Below, piece after piece: positions 51,354 to 59,971 of a stretch of DNA of 64,000 nucleotides (its first letter is position 1; every line of letters begins with the position of its first letter). The translations under genes were made by a program, and so were the position numbers. Source of the stretch: JABCYV01 sp035512155 (GTDB lineage: Bacteria > Acidobacteriota > Terriglobia > Terriglobales > Acidobacteriaceae); NCBI GenBank assembly GCA_035512155.1, contig DATKEN010000168.1, positions 1-64,000 on the forward strand, read 5' to 3'. The notes under the pieces were generated by a model. The model was given only the letters and a program-made list of their open reading frames with translations, ran no database searches and was not told where the DNA came from.

Positions 51354-52130
51354 CTAGCTGTTCTTGTCGATGAGTTGTTGCAGGCCGGAACGATAACCGC
51401 GGCTGCAGGAGAGTTCCTTCCCATCCTTCAGGACCACGATGTATTCGCCGCTGTTGCAGGGTTGTAGTTCCTTGATCTTGCGAACATTGGCGATGGCAGA
51501 GCGATGGATGCGAACGAACTGGTTGGGATCGAGTCGATCGGAAATGCGTCCAATGCCCTCGCGGAGCACGTAGGAGTCTTTTCCCACGTGCAACTTGACA
51601 TAATTGGCCGCTGCTTCCACCCAGTCGATATCATCCGTGTCGAGAAACACCACGCGTCCCCCAGCTTTGATTACCAGGCGCCGGTCACCTTTTGATTCCG
51701 TTCGAGCTTGCGCCAGCAAGTCGAGCAGGCGATTTGTCAGATCCCGGTCGGTGCTTTTGAGCAGTTCAGCACGTGCTCTTTCGATGGCGCTGTGAAGCCG
51801 GTCCTGATCAAACGGCTTCAGCAGGTAATCCAGAGCATGCGCTTCAAAGGCTCGGACGGCATATTGATCGTAGGCGGTAGTGAAAATAACAATCGGCAGC
51901 TCGTCCGGGGGAATGGCACTCAACACCTCGAAGCCATCCATTTCGGGCATTTGAATGTCCAGCAACAGCAAGTCAGGTTTGTAGCTTTCCAGCGCGTCAA
52001 TGGTCTGCAGTCCGTCACGACATTCCGCAACGATCTGGATCCCAGGCTCCGAAGCCAGCAGAATCCGCAATTTCTCGCGCGCCAGGGGTTCATCATCGGC
52101 GATGACGGTGCGTATGCCAGTGGTGGTCAT
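51354..52130 (-). CDS. LytTR-type response regulator
   Basis: A 258-residue response regulator. The receiver domain (about 6-125) has the acidic pair in IADDEP, the phospho-acceptor Asp58 in LLLLDIQMPEMD, and KPFD late in the domain. The C-terminal LytTR DNA-binding domain (about 155-255) includes DDIDWVEAAANYVKLHVGKD and NQFVRIHRSAIANVRKIKEL. It begins seven bases after the histidine kinase gene ends, so the two are cotranscribed. Targets are unknown but the neighbouring TonB receptor is a natural candidate. Confidence 0.94.
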   Translation of the reverse strand: MTTTGIRTVIADDEPLAREKLRILLASEPGIQIVAECRDGLQTIDALESYKPDLLLLDIQMPEMDGFEVLSAIPPDELPIVIFTTAYDQYAVRAFEAHALDYLLKPFDQDRLHSAIERARAELLKSTDRDLTNRLLDLLAQARTESKGDRRLVIKAGGRVVFLDTDDIDWVEAAANYVKLHVGKDSYVLREGIGRISDRLDPNQFVRIHRSAIANVRKIKELQPCNSGEYIVVLKDGKELSCSRGYRSGLQQLIDKNS

Positions 52131-52137
52131 GAGATGG

Positions 52138-53535
52138 TCACGCCGTCCCGAAATCTGCCTGGGCCACTTCATACACTAACTGACGTGGCTCGGTTCGAAA
52201 CGGTATCCGCACCTCGACTTCCACGCCACTTTCCGGAGCGCTACGGATTTCCATACTCTGTTCGTTAGCGTACAAAGTCTGGAGCCGCTCCTTCGTCGCC
52301 CTCAGGCCCAGACCAGTCTTGGTCTGAGTCTTACTAGCGTCAGACTTCTCCATCCCGGGCCCGTTGTCCGCTACCTGCAGACAAAGACTGCCGCCTTGGT
52401 GGCTTGCGGCAATTCGAACCTCGCCATTCCTCGACCGCCGGGAAATACCGTGCCGGACTGCATTCTCTACCAGCGGCTGCAACAGCAAGTGAGGCACTAA
52501 GGCGTCCAAGGTGTCGGGGGCGACGTCAAAAACTACGTTTAGCCGGTCCTCAAACCTGACCTTCTCAATTTCAAGGTAGCCGTTGACGAATTCAAGTTCC
52601 TGACTCAGGGGAATGATCTGGATTCCCTCACTCTCCAGGCTGATGCGTAGCAAATCACTGAGGCGGCTCATCATGCGGTCGGCAGCGCGGACATCAGTAA
52701 GCATCAGGGCTGAGATAGAATGCAGCGTATTGAAGAGAAAGTGGGGCTGTAGTTGGTTCTTCAATGCCTGCAAGTGTGCCTTGGCAACTTGTCCTTCGAG
52801 TTGAGAAGCGCGCAATTCGCGGTCTCTGAATCTCCGGTAGTAGGACACGGCGTGTGCAACTACTACAATAGGCAAATAAGCGCCGGTAATGTCCTCAATC
52901 GAATTGGCGTAGAACACCCTCAGGAACAGTTCCGGCCGGATACGTACGCCGTGAGTCTGCGAATCCCAAACAGCCGATACAAAGCCCTTAGTGCCCCAGT
53001 CCCAGACGGGATAGGTTAGGCCTCGCAGAATTACGTGAGCCCCCATAAAAGCGATACCACCAGCAAGAAGCACCAATGCCGGACGCAACCAATTCTCACG
53101 CTGAAGCGGATAACGGAGTGCAAGTGCAAAAGCAAAAGGCGTCAGAGGGGCGTAGGTGAGTACTCGGCTGAGCTCCAGAGGAATCTCGCTGAGGAAGCTC
53201 ATCGGAGTTCCCGCCGCAAGGTCATACCGGTAAATGGCCACACTGGCGGCTAGAGCGATGAAAGTCCACAAGCCGAAGCTCACAGCCCACACCAGCCATG
53301 GACGGACGCGCTCTGGCGTCTGCGAGTCTAAATTTTCTGTAGTCTCGGCACTCTCAATCGCAGTTTTCCGCCGCGGCCGATTGCTGAGTTCTCCGCCGCA
53401 ATTCGGGCAAATCCCGTGTACATTTGCTGCGCAGGGCGGACACAGAGTGCACTCATATGAACAGATATAAGCTTCTCCATCCGGCGGCAGTGCACCTCCG
53501 CACTTCTCACACTGCGTTTTCATTTCAAGATGCAT
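52138..53535 (-). CDS. LytS-type membrane histidine kinase fused to DUF1272 zinc domain
   Basis: A 465-residue kinase. Residues 5-52 are a DUF1272 domain with eight Cys (C9, C12, C25, C29, C32, C35, C43, C46: CEKCGG, CSYECTLCPPC, CPNCGG), normally a stand-alone zinc protein. Four membrane helices follow (about 75-220). The LytS kinase domain has QLQPHFLFNTLHS with the phospho-accepting His265, and an HATPase with QPLVENAVRHGISRR, DNGPGM and GLGLRATKERL. The N-terminal Cys domain on the cytosolic side may make signalling dependent on zinc or redox. Cotranscribed with the LytTR regulator. Confidence 0.92.
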   Translation of the reverse strand: MHLEMKTQCEKCGGALPPDGEAYICSYECTLCPPCAANVHGICPNCGGELSNRPRRKTAIESAETTENLDSQTPERVRPWLVWAVSFGLWTFIALAASVAIYRYDLAAGTPMSFLSEIPLELSRVLTYAPLTPFAFALALRYPLQRENWLRPALVLLAGGIAFMGAHVILRGLTYPVWDWGTKGFVSAVWDSQTHGVRIRPELFLRVFYANSIEDITGAYLPIVVVAHAVSYYRRFRDRELRASQLEGQVAKAHLQALKNQLQPHFLFNTLHSISALMLTDVRAADRMMSRLSDLLRISLESEGIQIIPLSQELEFVNGYLEIEKVRFEDRLNVVFDVAPDTLDALVPHLLLQPLVENAVRHGISRRSRNGEVRIAASHQGGSLCLQVADNGPGMEKSDASKTQTKTGLGLRATKERLQTLYANEQSMEIRSAPESGVEVEVRIPFRTEPRQLVYEVAQADFGTA

Positions 53536-53806
53536 GGATAAAAACTGCCTGGAACCACTTCTTCAGCGCTCGCGCCACTTACCGAGACACTGGAAGAGTA
53601 TTCAATCACGTCGGGGGCGCTGACGGAACCGGATAGTCGTCATTTTATGTGAATTAATACCCCGAGGAGCGCGATTCGTCCCGCGCCTGGCCCCCCAGGC
53701 TCAGAAAGAGCTCAGGCAATGATCAAAAGGGATCTGGGCTGACAGAAGGAATTGCAAAAATCTCAGCAAGATCGACGCACTCGACGAATTCAGTCCGCTC
53801 AACGAT

Positions 53807-54040
53807 CTAGACAGGTTTCTCCGCAGCCTGACCAACGCTAACTTTTCGGGGCGGATTCGTCGGATTTAGAACGCCCTCGGTGGTAATCCGGCTGGCTTTG
53901 CAGATCTCGGTCGCAATCTTTACCAGAGCCTCATCCTTGCGACCGGGCCCATCCGGCGAGATCACCGAACTGGCAGCCAAGGTGAAAAGCAGGGCATCTT
54001 CCTGCTTGTCAAAGTAAAGAACCACCTGACTCGCCGCCAT
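53807..54040 (-). CDS. Small protein of unknown function
   Basis: A 77-residue soluble protein (MAASQVVLYFDKQEDALLFT ... EICKASRITTEGVLN). The opening strand-helix layout suggests a compact alpha/beta domain. GGGGAGG is six bases before this ATG and decides the start over a further ATG at 54145. Similar short proteins occur in acidobacteria as hypothetical. Convergent neighbour to nothing; lies between the kinase gene and hemE. Confidence 0.6.
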   Translation of the reverse strand: MAASQVVLYFDKQEDALLFTLAASSVISPDGPGRKDEALVKIATEICKASRITTEGVLNPTNPPRKVSVGQAAEKPV

Positions 54041-54186
54041 GTGACGCCTCCCCGAATTTCGATGTACCAGAGAATGATAGGACGATTTTGGCGACCTCTG
54101 AGGGTACTCTCTTGATGCCTCCACACGACAGTGCTGACCGGTCAAGTAGCCCTAGGCCAGCCATGAAAATGCTAGATTAGAAGTTC

Positions 54187-55221
54187 ATGTCCGCCCCCCA
54201 ATCCCGTTTCGTGAAGGCCTGCAAGGCACAGCCGGTTGACCGGACTCCGGTTTGGTTCATGCGCCAGGCCGGGCGGTATCTGCCCGAGTATCGTGCCGTC
54301 CGTAAACAATATTCTCTAATCGAGATTTGCAAGCTGCCGGAAGTCGCCGCCGAGGTGACTGTCACTGCGGCAGAAGCGCTGGGGGTGGATGCCGCCATCA
54401 TTTTCGCAGATCTCTTGCTGCCTCTTGAGGTGATGGGTTTGCCCTTTCACTTCTCGGCCGGGGAGGGTCCGGTGATCGAGCGCCCTTTGCGTGAAGCGGA
54501 CGATGTAGCTCGCCTGCGTACCGATCGCGCCGCCGATCTGGGATACGTTTCTGAGGCCGTGCGTCTGGTCTGCAAGCATTTTGGAAGCGGCCTACCGGTG
54601 ATTGGCTTCTGCGGCGCGCCCTTTACTTTGGCGAGCTACATGATCGAAGGCGGCGGCTCACGAAACTATCTCCAGACGAAGAAGCTGATGTATCGGTCGC
54701 CGGCTGTTTGGTCGGACCTGATGTGTAAGCTAGTCGTGGTCGTTTCTGAATATGCGGCTGACCAGGTGCGTGCCGGCGCAGACGTTATCCAGATTTTCGA
54801 CAGTTGGGTCGGCTGCCTCGGCGTCGAAGACTATCGTCGTTACGTGCTGCCAGCGACTAGCAAGATCGTGCAGGCGCTGCGCAAAACCGGCGCACCGGTT
54901 ATTTATTTTGGCACTGACACTGCTACGCTGCTGCCATTAATGAAGCAAACTGGCGCGGAAGTGATCGGCCTCGATTGGCGGATTCCGCTGGATGAAGGCT
55001 GGCGTTCGGTTGGCTCCGGGGCAGTGCAGGGCAACCTCGATCCCGTGGCGCTGTTTGCGGACTGGAAAGAGTTGAAGTCGCGAGCGGAAGATATCCTGCG
55101 GCGCGCGGCCGGATGTCCCGGACACATCTTCAATCTGGGGCATGGCATTTTGCCGGAGACCCCAATGGAAAATGTGAGAGCGCTGACCAATTTTGTCCAG
55201 GAGCACTCGACTCGAAGCTGA
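54187..55221 (+). CDS. hemE: Uroporphyrinogen decarboxylase
   Basis: A 344-residue HemE of standard length. The family signatures are DRTPVWFMRQAGRYLPEYR at residues 18-36 (Arg residues binding the propionate side chains) and GFCGAPFTLASYMIEGGGS near 140; FNLGHGILPETP lies near the C-terminus. It decarboxylates uroporphyrinogen III to coproporphyrinogen III in haem synthesis. First gene of the hemE-hemH-hemG group on this strand. Confidence 0.96.
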   Translation: MSAPQSRFVKACKAQPVDRTPVWFMRQAGRYLPEYRAVRKQYSLIEICKLPEVAAEVTVTAAEALGVDAAIIFADLLLPLEVMGLPFHFSAGEGPVIERPLREADDVARLRTDRAADLGYVSEAVRLVCKHFGSGLPVIGFCGAPFTLASYMIEGGGSRNYLQTKKLMYRSPAVWSDLMCKLVVVVSEYAADQVRAGADVIQIFDSWVGCLGVEDYRRYVLPATSKIVQALRKTGAPVIYFGTDTATLLPLMKQTGAEVIGLDWRIPLDEGWRSVGSGAVQGNLDPVALFADWKELKSRAEDILRRAAGCPGHIFNLGHGILPETPMENVRALTNFVQEHSTRS

Positions 55222-55355
55222 GCCTGAGAACCGAGAAACTGACAACTGGTTTTTCCTGGAAATAGCCTCGTCAATGTTGGTTGGAATTCCACCTTCAGGA
55301 TGCTCTGGGCAAACCAGTCGTTTGGCGCCGTCTATCTTAGATAGGGACCATCTGC

Positions 55356-56288
55356 GTGAATTTGCAATCTAACCCGGGGAAGAGGGGAGTCCTACTCCTG
55401 GCTCATGGCAGCCCTGACTCGCCAGAAGACGTCCCGGAGTTCTTGCTTCGTGTAACCGGCGGCCGAGCGCTTGCTGCCGAAATTGTCGCGGAAGTAAAGC
55501 ATCGTTATAGCCTGATCGGCCGCTCTCCTCTGACTGCGATGACCATGAGGCAAGGAGAGCTCCTGGCGCAAGAACTGCAGTTGCCTGTCTATGTCGGCAT
55601 GCGTAATTGGAAGCCCTTCATCGCAGACACGCTGGCTGCCATGCAGGCAGACGGTATTAACGGCGCCGTCGCGATTTGTCTTGCACCCCAGAATTCGCGC
55701 ACCAGTGTGGGCCTGTACCGGGCTGCGTTGAGTCCGGCGGACGGCACTGCTTTAGCCATCGACTTCGTCGAATCCTGGCACGACCATGCGCTGTTGATCC
55801 AAGCCTTCTCGGAGAAATTGCGCTCGGGATGGGAGAACGCCTGTCAAGAGATGAAGACCAAAGTTCCGATCGTCTTCACCGCACACAGTGTTCCGCAGAG
55901 CACGATCACTGAAGGCGATCCTTACGAGCGCCAAAGCAAGGAAACCGCCGCGCTGGTGGCGCGGGAGGCGGCGATCGAACCGGAAGACTGGACGTTTGCA
56001 TTTCAAAGTCAGGGCCTGTCAGGCGGAGCCTGGCTTGGACCAACAGTAGAAAACACCGTTCTCGAGCTGAAAAGGAAAGGGCGCCGCGGCGTTTTCATTC
56101 AGCCCATCGGATTTCTCTGCGACCACGTCGAAGTTCTATATGACATTGATGTTGGCTTCAAACAGTTCGCTGAGAAGGTAGGCATGCGGCTGTGGCGGGC
56201 CGAGTCCCTGAACGACTCACCTGTGTTGACTGCGGCGCTGGCTGATTTAGCTCGGCAACGGATTCCGGCATTCGCCGCCAAGCCTTAA
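55356..56288 (+). CDS. hemH: Ferrochelatase
   Basis: A 310-residue ferrochelatase. Catalytic elements are VFTAHSVPQSTI with the conserved His, and FLCDHVEVLYDIDVG with the conserved Glu region; KGRRGVFIQPIGF precedes the latter. It inserts iron into porphyrin; whether the substrate is protoporphyrin IX or coproporphyrin III cannot be told from these motifs, and no HemQ gene is in the window. GTG start with AGGGA eight bases upstream. It follows hemE by 134 bases. Confidence 0.94.
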   Translation: MNLQSNPGKRGVLLLAHGSPDSPEDVPEFLLRVTGGRALAAEIVAEVKHRYSLIGRSPLTAMTMRQGELLAQELQLPVYVGMRNWKPFIADTLAAMQADGINGAVAICLAPQNSRTSVGLYRAALSPADGTALAIDFVESWHDHALLIQAFSEKLRSGWENACQEMKTKVPIVFTAHSVPQSTITEGDPYERQSKETAALVAREAAIEPEDWTFAFQSQGLSGGAWLGPTVENTVLELKRKGRRGVFIQPIGFLCDHVEVLYDIDVGFKQFAEKVGMRLWRAESLNDSPVLTAALADLARQRIPAFAAKP

Positions 56289-56346
56289 AGTCTTGTAACC
56301 ACGGAGAGATAGGTTTGCCAGAAGACGGCGGCATTACTCTCAAATA

Positions 56347-57789
56347 ATGAAACGCATCGCCATCATCGGTGGCGGCATCTCCGGGCTTTCTGCTGCCTTC
56401 GCTCTCGAAGAACAACGTCGCGCCGGGGTTCCGTTGCAATATGTGCTTTTCGACTCTGCTCCCCGTTTGGGCGGCGTTCTGGTCACTGAGCGCGTAGATG
56501 GCTGTCTCGTCGAAGCTGGCGCTGACTCGTTCCTCACAGAAAAGCCCTGGGCAGCCGATCTCTGCCGCCGGATCGGATTAGGCGATCAACTGATCGGATC
56601 TAATGACGCCGCTCGCAAGACTTACATCCTCGTGAAAGGCAAGCTGGTCGCCATTCCTGATGGTTTGATGTTCATGGTGCCAACGAGAATTCGGCCAATT
56701 CTTTTCTCGCCGCTGTTCTCATTCGGCACGAAGCTGAGCATGGCGCGCGAGTGGTTCCATCCCCGAAACCGGCTCGGCGATGAGAGCGTTGCTTCGTTTG
56801 TCGAGCGCCACTACGGTGCGGAGATGGTGGATCGTCTCGCCGATCCATTGCTCACAGGCATCTACGGCGGGGATGCGTCATCTCTCAGTGTTCGGGCTGT
56901 CCTCCCCCGCTTCGTAGAGATGGAGCGCACGCATGGAAGTCTTGGCCGCGCGATGGTGGCGGGGCGCGAAAAGATTCGCCAATCGTCCCCCGCACCGCCT
57001 CTCTTCACTTCGCCAAAAAATGGAATGCAGGAGATGGTGGACGCCATTGTGGCTCGCCTAGATCCTTCTGCGCTATGCCTCAATACGGCCGTGCAAGACA
57101 TCCAGTCTAAAAGCGATGGGTGGACTGTCACCGCTGGTGGCCAATCCGACTTCTACGATGCTGTCATTGTGGCAGTACCTGCGCTAGCGGCTGCGAAATT
57201 GCTAAGTACCAGCCATCCAGACCTTGCTTCTGAGCTTTGTGGGATCCAATACAGTTCCTCGGTGACTGTGGCGCTAGGTTACGAGCGGAAGGTGCGACAG
57301 TCATTGCCTCCAGGCTTCGGTTTCCTGGTACCTCGCAGCGAAGGCAAACGTGTGCTGGCCGCCACCTTCGTGCACCACAAGTTTCCGCATCGCGCGCCCG
57401 AAGACCGCGCCCTTGTTAGGTGCTTCCTGGGCGGCTCGCGGGATGAGTCGATTCTCCAATTGCCAGACGATGAAATCCTGCGCGTCGTACGCCAAGAACT
57501 GCGTCAGATTCTCGGCCTCGTGGCCGAGCCGCTTTTCAGTCGCATATATAGATGGAGAGGGGCCATGGCGCAGTACAACGTGGGTCACCTGGAACGTCTG
57601 GAACGAATCGAACGCCTGCGCCAGCAGATCCCGGGCCTGGCTCTCACTGGGAACGGTTATCGTGGAATCGGGGTGCCCGACTGTATTCGTTCAGGGGAAG
57701 AAGCGGCCGAGCAAGTGTTGGCGAAAGTCGGCTTAACCGGTAGTCGCCGGCAGGCAATTGTGAGTACGCATGAAAAAGCCCCACTCTGA
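56347..57789 (+). CDS. hemG: Protoporphyrinogen/coproporphyrinogen oxidase, FAD-dependent (HemY type)
   Basis: A 480-residue FAD protein of the PPO family. The nucleotide-binding GGGISGLSAAFALEEQ is at 8-23, followed by LGGVLVTERVDGCLVEAGAD, the second conserved block of HemY/PgoX-type enzymes. The C-terminal flavin contact GIGVPDCIRSGEEAAEQVL is also present. It oxidises porphyrinogen to porphyrin, the step next to ferrochelatase. It lies 58 bases after hemH. Product type (protoporphyrin or coproporphyrin) depends on the pathway branch. Confidence 0.92.
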   Translation: MKRIAIIGGGISGLSAAFALEEQRRAGVPLQYVLFDSAPRLGGVLVTERVDGCLVEAGADSFLTEKPWAADLCRRIGLGDQLIGSNDAARKTYILVKGKLVAIPDGLMFMVPTRIRPILFSPLFSFGTKLSMAREWFHPRNRLGDESVASFVERHYGAEMVDRLADPLLTGIYGGDASSLSVRAVLPRFVEMERTHGSLGRAMVAGREKIRQSSPAPPLFTSPKNGMQEMVDAIVARLDPSALCLNTAVQDIQSKSDGWTVTAGGQSDFYDAVIVAVPALAAAKLLSTSHPDLASELCGIQYSSSVTVALGYERKVRQSLPPGFGFLVPRSEGKRVLAATFVHHKFPHRAPEDRALVRCFLGGSRDESILQLPDDEILRVVRQELRQILGLVAEPLFSRIYRWRGAMAQYNVGHLERLERIERLRQQIPGLALTGNGYRGIGVPDCIRSGEEAAEQVLAKVGLTGSRRQAIVSTHEKAPL

Positions 57790-58267
57790 GATCCAGGTTC
57801 GCAGGGCCGAATGCAGCGATGCTGCCTCAATCTCTGCACTTCTACACCAGGCGTTCCTTGAATACAGGCCGCTTTACACCGACGGAGGATTTGCAGCAAC
57901 CGCCATCAGCAGCGAACAAGTCGAGAATCGCATCAGAGAAGGACCAGTATGGATTGCTTTGAACGCCGTCGCGATAGTGGGCACGGGTTCGGCCATTCCT
58001 AAGGACGAATCGCTGTACATTCGCGGCATGGCGGTCCACCCTGCGGTCCGAAGTTCGGGCATCGGTAAATTGCTACTCCGGACAATAGAAGAATTCGCTC
58101 TGGCAAGCGGCTGCAAGAAATTACTTCTCACTACCACGCCATTCCTAACGGCCGCGATACGGTTGTATGAAGGCTTCGGTTTCGAACGTACCACTGACGG
58201 TCCACACGATTTGTTTGGAACGCCTCTTTTTGCAATGACGAAGACTCTGGACCGATCTGGGGCTTAG
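57770..58267 (+). CDS. GNAT N-acetyltransferase
   Basis: A 165-residue acetyltransferase. Acetyl-CoA binding motif A is seen in IRGMAVHPAVRSSGIGKLLL (R-x-x-G-x-G), followed by CKKLLLTTTPFLTAAIRLYE and GFGFERT of the later strand and helix. The acceptor substrate is unknown. The ATG lies inside the end of the hemG-type gene with a 20-base overlap, indicating translational coupling. Confidence 0.9.
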   Translation: MKKPHSEIQVRRAECSDAASISALLHQAFLEYRPLYTDGGFAATAISSEQVENRIREGPVWIALNAVAIVGTGSAIPKDESLYIRGMAVHPAVRSSGIGKLLLRTIEEFALASGCKKLLLTTTPFLTAAIRLYEGFGFERTTDGPHDLFGTPLFAMTKTLDRSGA

Positions 58268-58427
58268 CGTCTCCGCAGCGCTCTCATTTTGTGCGGCTAT
58301 GACGACGGCGGAATTCATGCTGCTGGCCGTTACCGCCGTAACCCTTCGTGATTACTCTCCCATTGCAGAAACAATCGGCCTGATTCAGGGTTAATACCAT
58401 GCGAAGAATTTGTCTGGAGACACAGCT

Positions 58428-59243
58428 ATGTATCAACGAATTCTGGCCGCTGCTTCAATCGTATTCGCACTTTCGTTGGGGTGGGCACAAGAACAGAAAC
58501 CACAGGCCGACGCGCACGACATGTCGAATATGAGTATGTCCGGTCCGGATATGTCGACGAAGGCGAACGGGGTCGACATGCGCGATATACCTGGTATGGG
58601 TGATGGCAGCGCTCACGCCATGCACTCCATGGAAGGTCATCACATGGACATGGGGCCGCACATGAAGATGACCTCCCTTCGCGACCTGAAGGCTGGGGAT
58701 CAAGAAAAAGCCGACCAGGTAGTGGACGCCGCCCGCAGAGTCGGGGCGAAATACGTTGACTACAAAACCGCCCTGGCTGACGGCTTTAAGATTTTCATGC
58801 CGAATCGGTCGCAGAAGCAATATCACTTCACCAATTATTTGTACGCTTTCGAAGCCAGCCGGCATTTCAATCCTGACCATCCCACTTCGTTGCTTTACGA
58901 GAAGCACGGGGACGACTACAAGCTGATCGGCGTGATGTATACCGCGCCCAAAAATTCCAGCGAAGACTTACTCGATTCGCGTATTCCCCTCAGCATTGCC
59001 CAATGGCACGCTCACGTTAACCTGTGTATGCCGCCGCAAGATCAAAGGAATCTGGTTGGGATGCCGAATTCACAATTCGGACTGGGCGGTTCCATCGCCA
59101 CGAAGGAAGACTGCGATGCGGCTGGTGGAAAGTTCGTCCCGCAGATTTTCGGATGGATGGTTCATGTTTACCCTTTCGAACAGAAGCCGGAAGACATTTG
59201 GTCCGTCGAGCGGCAAGGGCACGGCCACGACCACATGGACTGA
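58428..59243 (+). CDS. Exported Met/His-rich protein, possibly metal-binding
   Basis: A 271-residue protein with a signal peptide (about 1-20). Residues about 25-75 are unusually rich in Met and His (DMSNMSMSGPDMST, HAMHSMEGHHMDMGPHMKMT), a composition seen in periplasmic copper-binding proteins. The following 190 residues form a conserved-looking domain with QKQYHFTNYLYAFE, HFNPDHPTSLLYEKHG and AQWHAHVNLCMPPQ, unassigned; the C-terminus ends GHGHDHMD. GGAGA is seven bases before the ATG. Convergent, with one base between stop codons, to the ferric-reductase-like gene. Confidence 0.8.
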   Translation: MYQRILAAASIVFALSLGWAQEQKPQADAHDMSNMSMSGPDMSTKANGVDMRDIPGMGDGSAHAMHSMEGHHMDMGPHMKMTSLRDLKAGDQEKADQVVDAARRVGAKYVDYKTALADGFKIFMPNRSQKQYHFTNYLYAFEASRHFNPDHPTSLLYEKHGDDYKLIGVMYTAPKNSSEDLLDSRIPLSIAQWHAHVNLCMPPQDQRNLVGMPNSQFGLGGSIATKEDCDAAGGKFVPQIFGWMVHVYPFEQKPEDIWSVERQGHGHDHMD

Positions 59244-59244
59244 T

Positions 59245-59808
59245 TCAGAGTTCGTTAGGTTCCTTGCTCAGCCGATAGCGCCAAGCCCAAGACGTCGCCA
59301 GTGCGACGATCAGCAAGCACGATTCAACCAACACTTTCTCCCCGTCAAGTGGATCGATCGCCAATCCCTTTAACTGGGGATCGGCCAGGATGCCGTGAAT
59401 AAAAACGCAAACGGCCGCCGCATAAACCAGATAGTGGAACAGTTTCCATTGGCGACGTCCGAGCCGAAGCCGAAAATATGATGTGAGCAGGACCACGACG
59501 ATCAGGTACAAGCCCACCGCTCCAATTGTATTTTCGAGAGGCTGAACCGGAGACCGCACAGGAAGCGCTATGTCCATCAGACGCCAGCGGGTGCTACCCG
59601 AGAACAGCAGGATGATCGGGTGAATTACTATCGACGAGAGCAGTAAGCACGCGGTCCACTTGTGGATTGCAAAAATATTAATTCGCCGGTGCGGCCACAG
59701 CCGCCAGGGACTGTAGCGGACCGCGATCAGAAGTCCGATACAGATATTCGCCGTAGCAAGGACGACAGCCACTAGGCCGACATCTGCGGAAAGGTCAAGT
59801 ATCGTCAT
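59245..59808 (-). CDS. Ferric reductase-like transmembrane protein
   Basis: A 187-residue protein with five or six hydrophobic helices. His pairs lie in helices expected to hold b-type haem: FAIHKWTACLLLSSIVIHPI and LFHYLVYAAAVCVFIHGILA. This agrees with the ferric-reductase-like transmembrane (PF01794) or cytochrome b561-like class. It lacks a FAD/NAD domain, so it would need an electron partner. Its position facing the Met/His-rich gene suggests a metal or electron-transfer function, but this is only context. Confidence 0.8.
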   Translation of the reverse strand: MTILDLSADVGLVAVVLATANICIGLLIAVRYSPWRLWPHRRINIFAIHKWTACLLLSSIVIHPIILLFSGSTRWRLMDIALPVRSPVQPLENTIGAVGLYLIVVVLLTSYFRLRLGRRQWKLFHYLVYAAAVCVFIHGILADPQLKGLAIDPLDGEKVLVESCLLIVALATSWAWRYRLSKEPNEL

Positions 59809-59971
59809 CTCTGGCTAATTGCCGCGCAAAAAAACAGCGTCGTGGTAAGCATATGAAGAGAAACAAAAGAGAATTCCTTCATCTTTCGACGAGAGTAGAG
59901 GACCGGAAGTTAGCACCAGAGCGGGGATATTAGGACAAACTGCACTTCCCGGTAAAATTGGAATTATTGGG

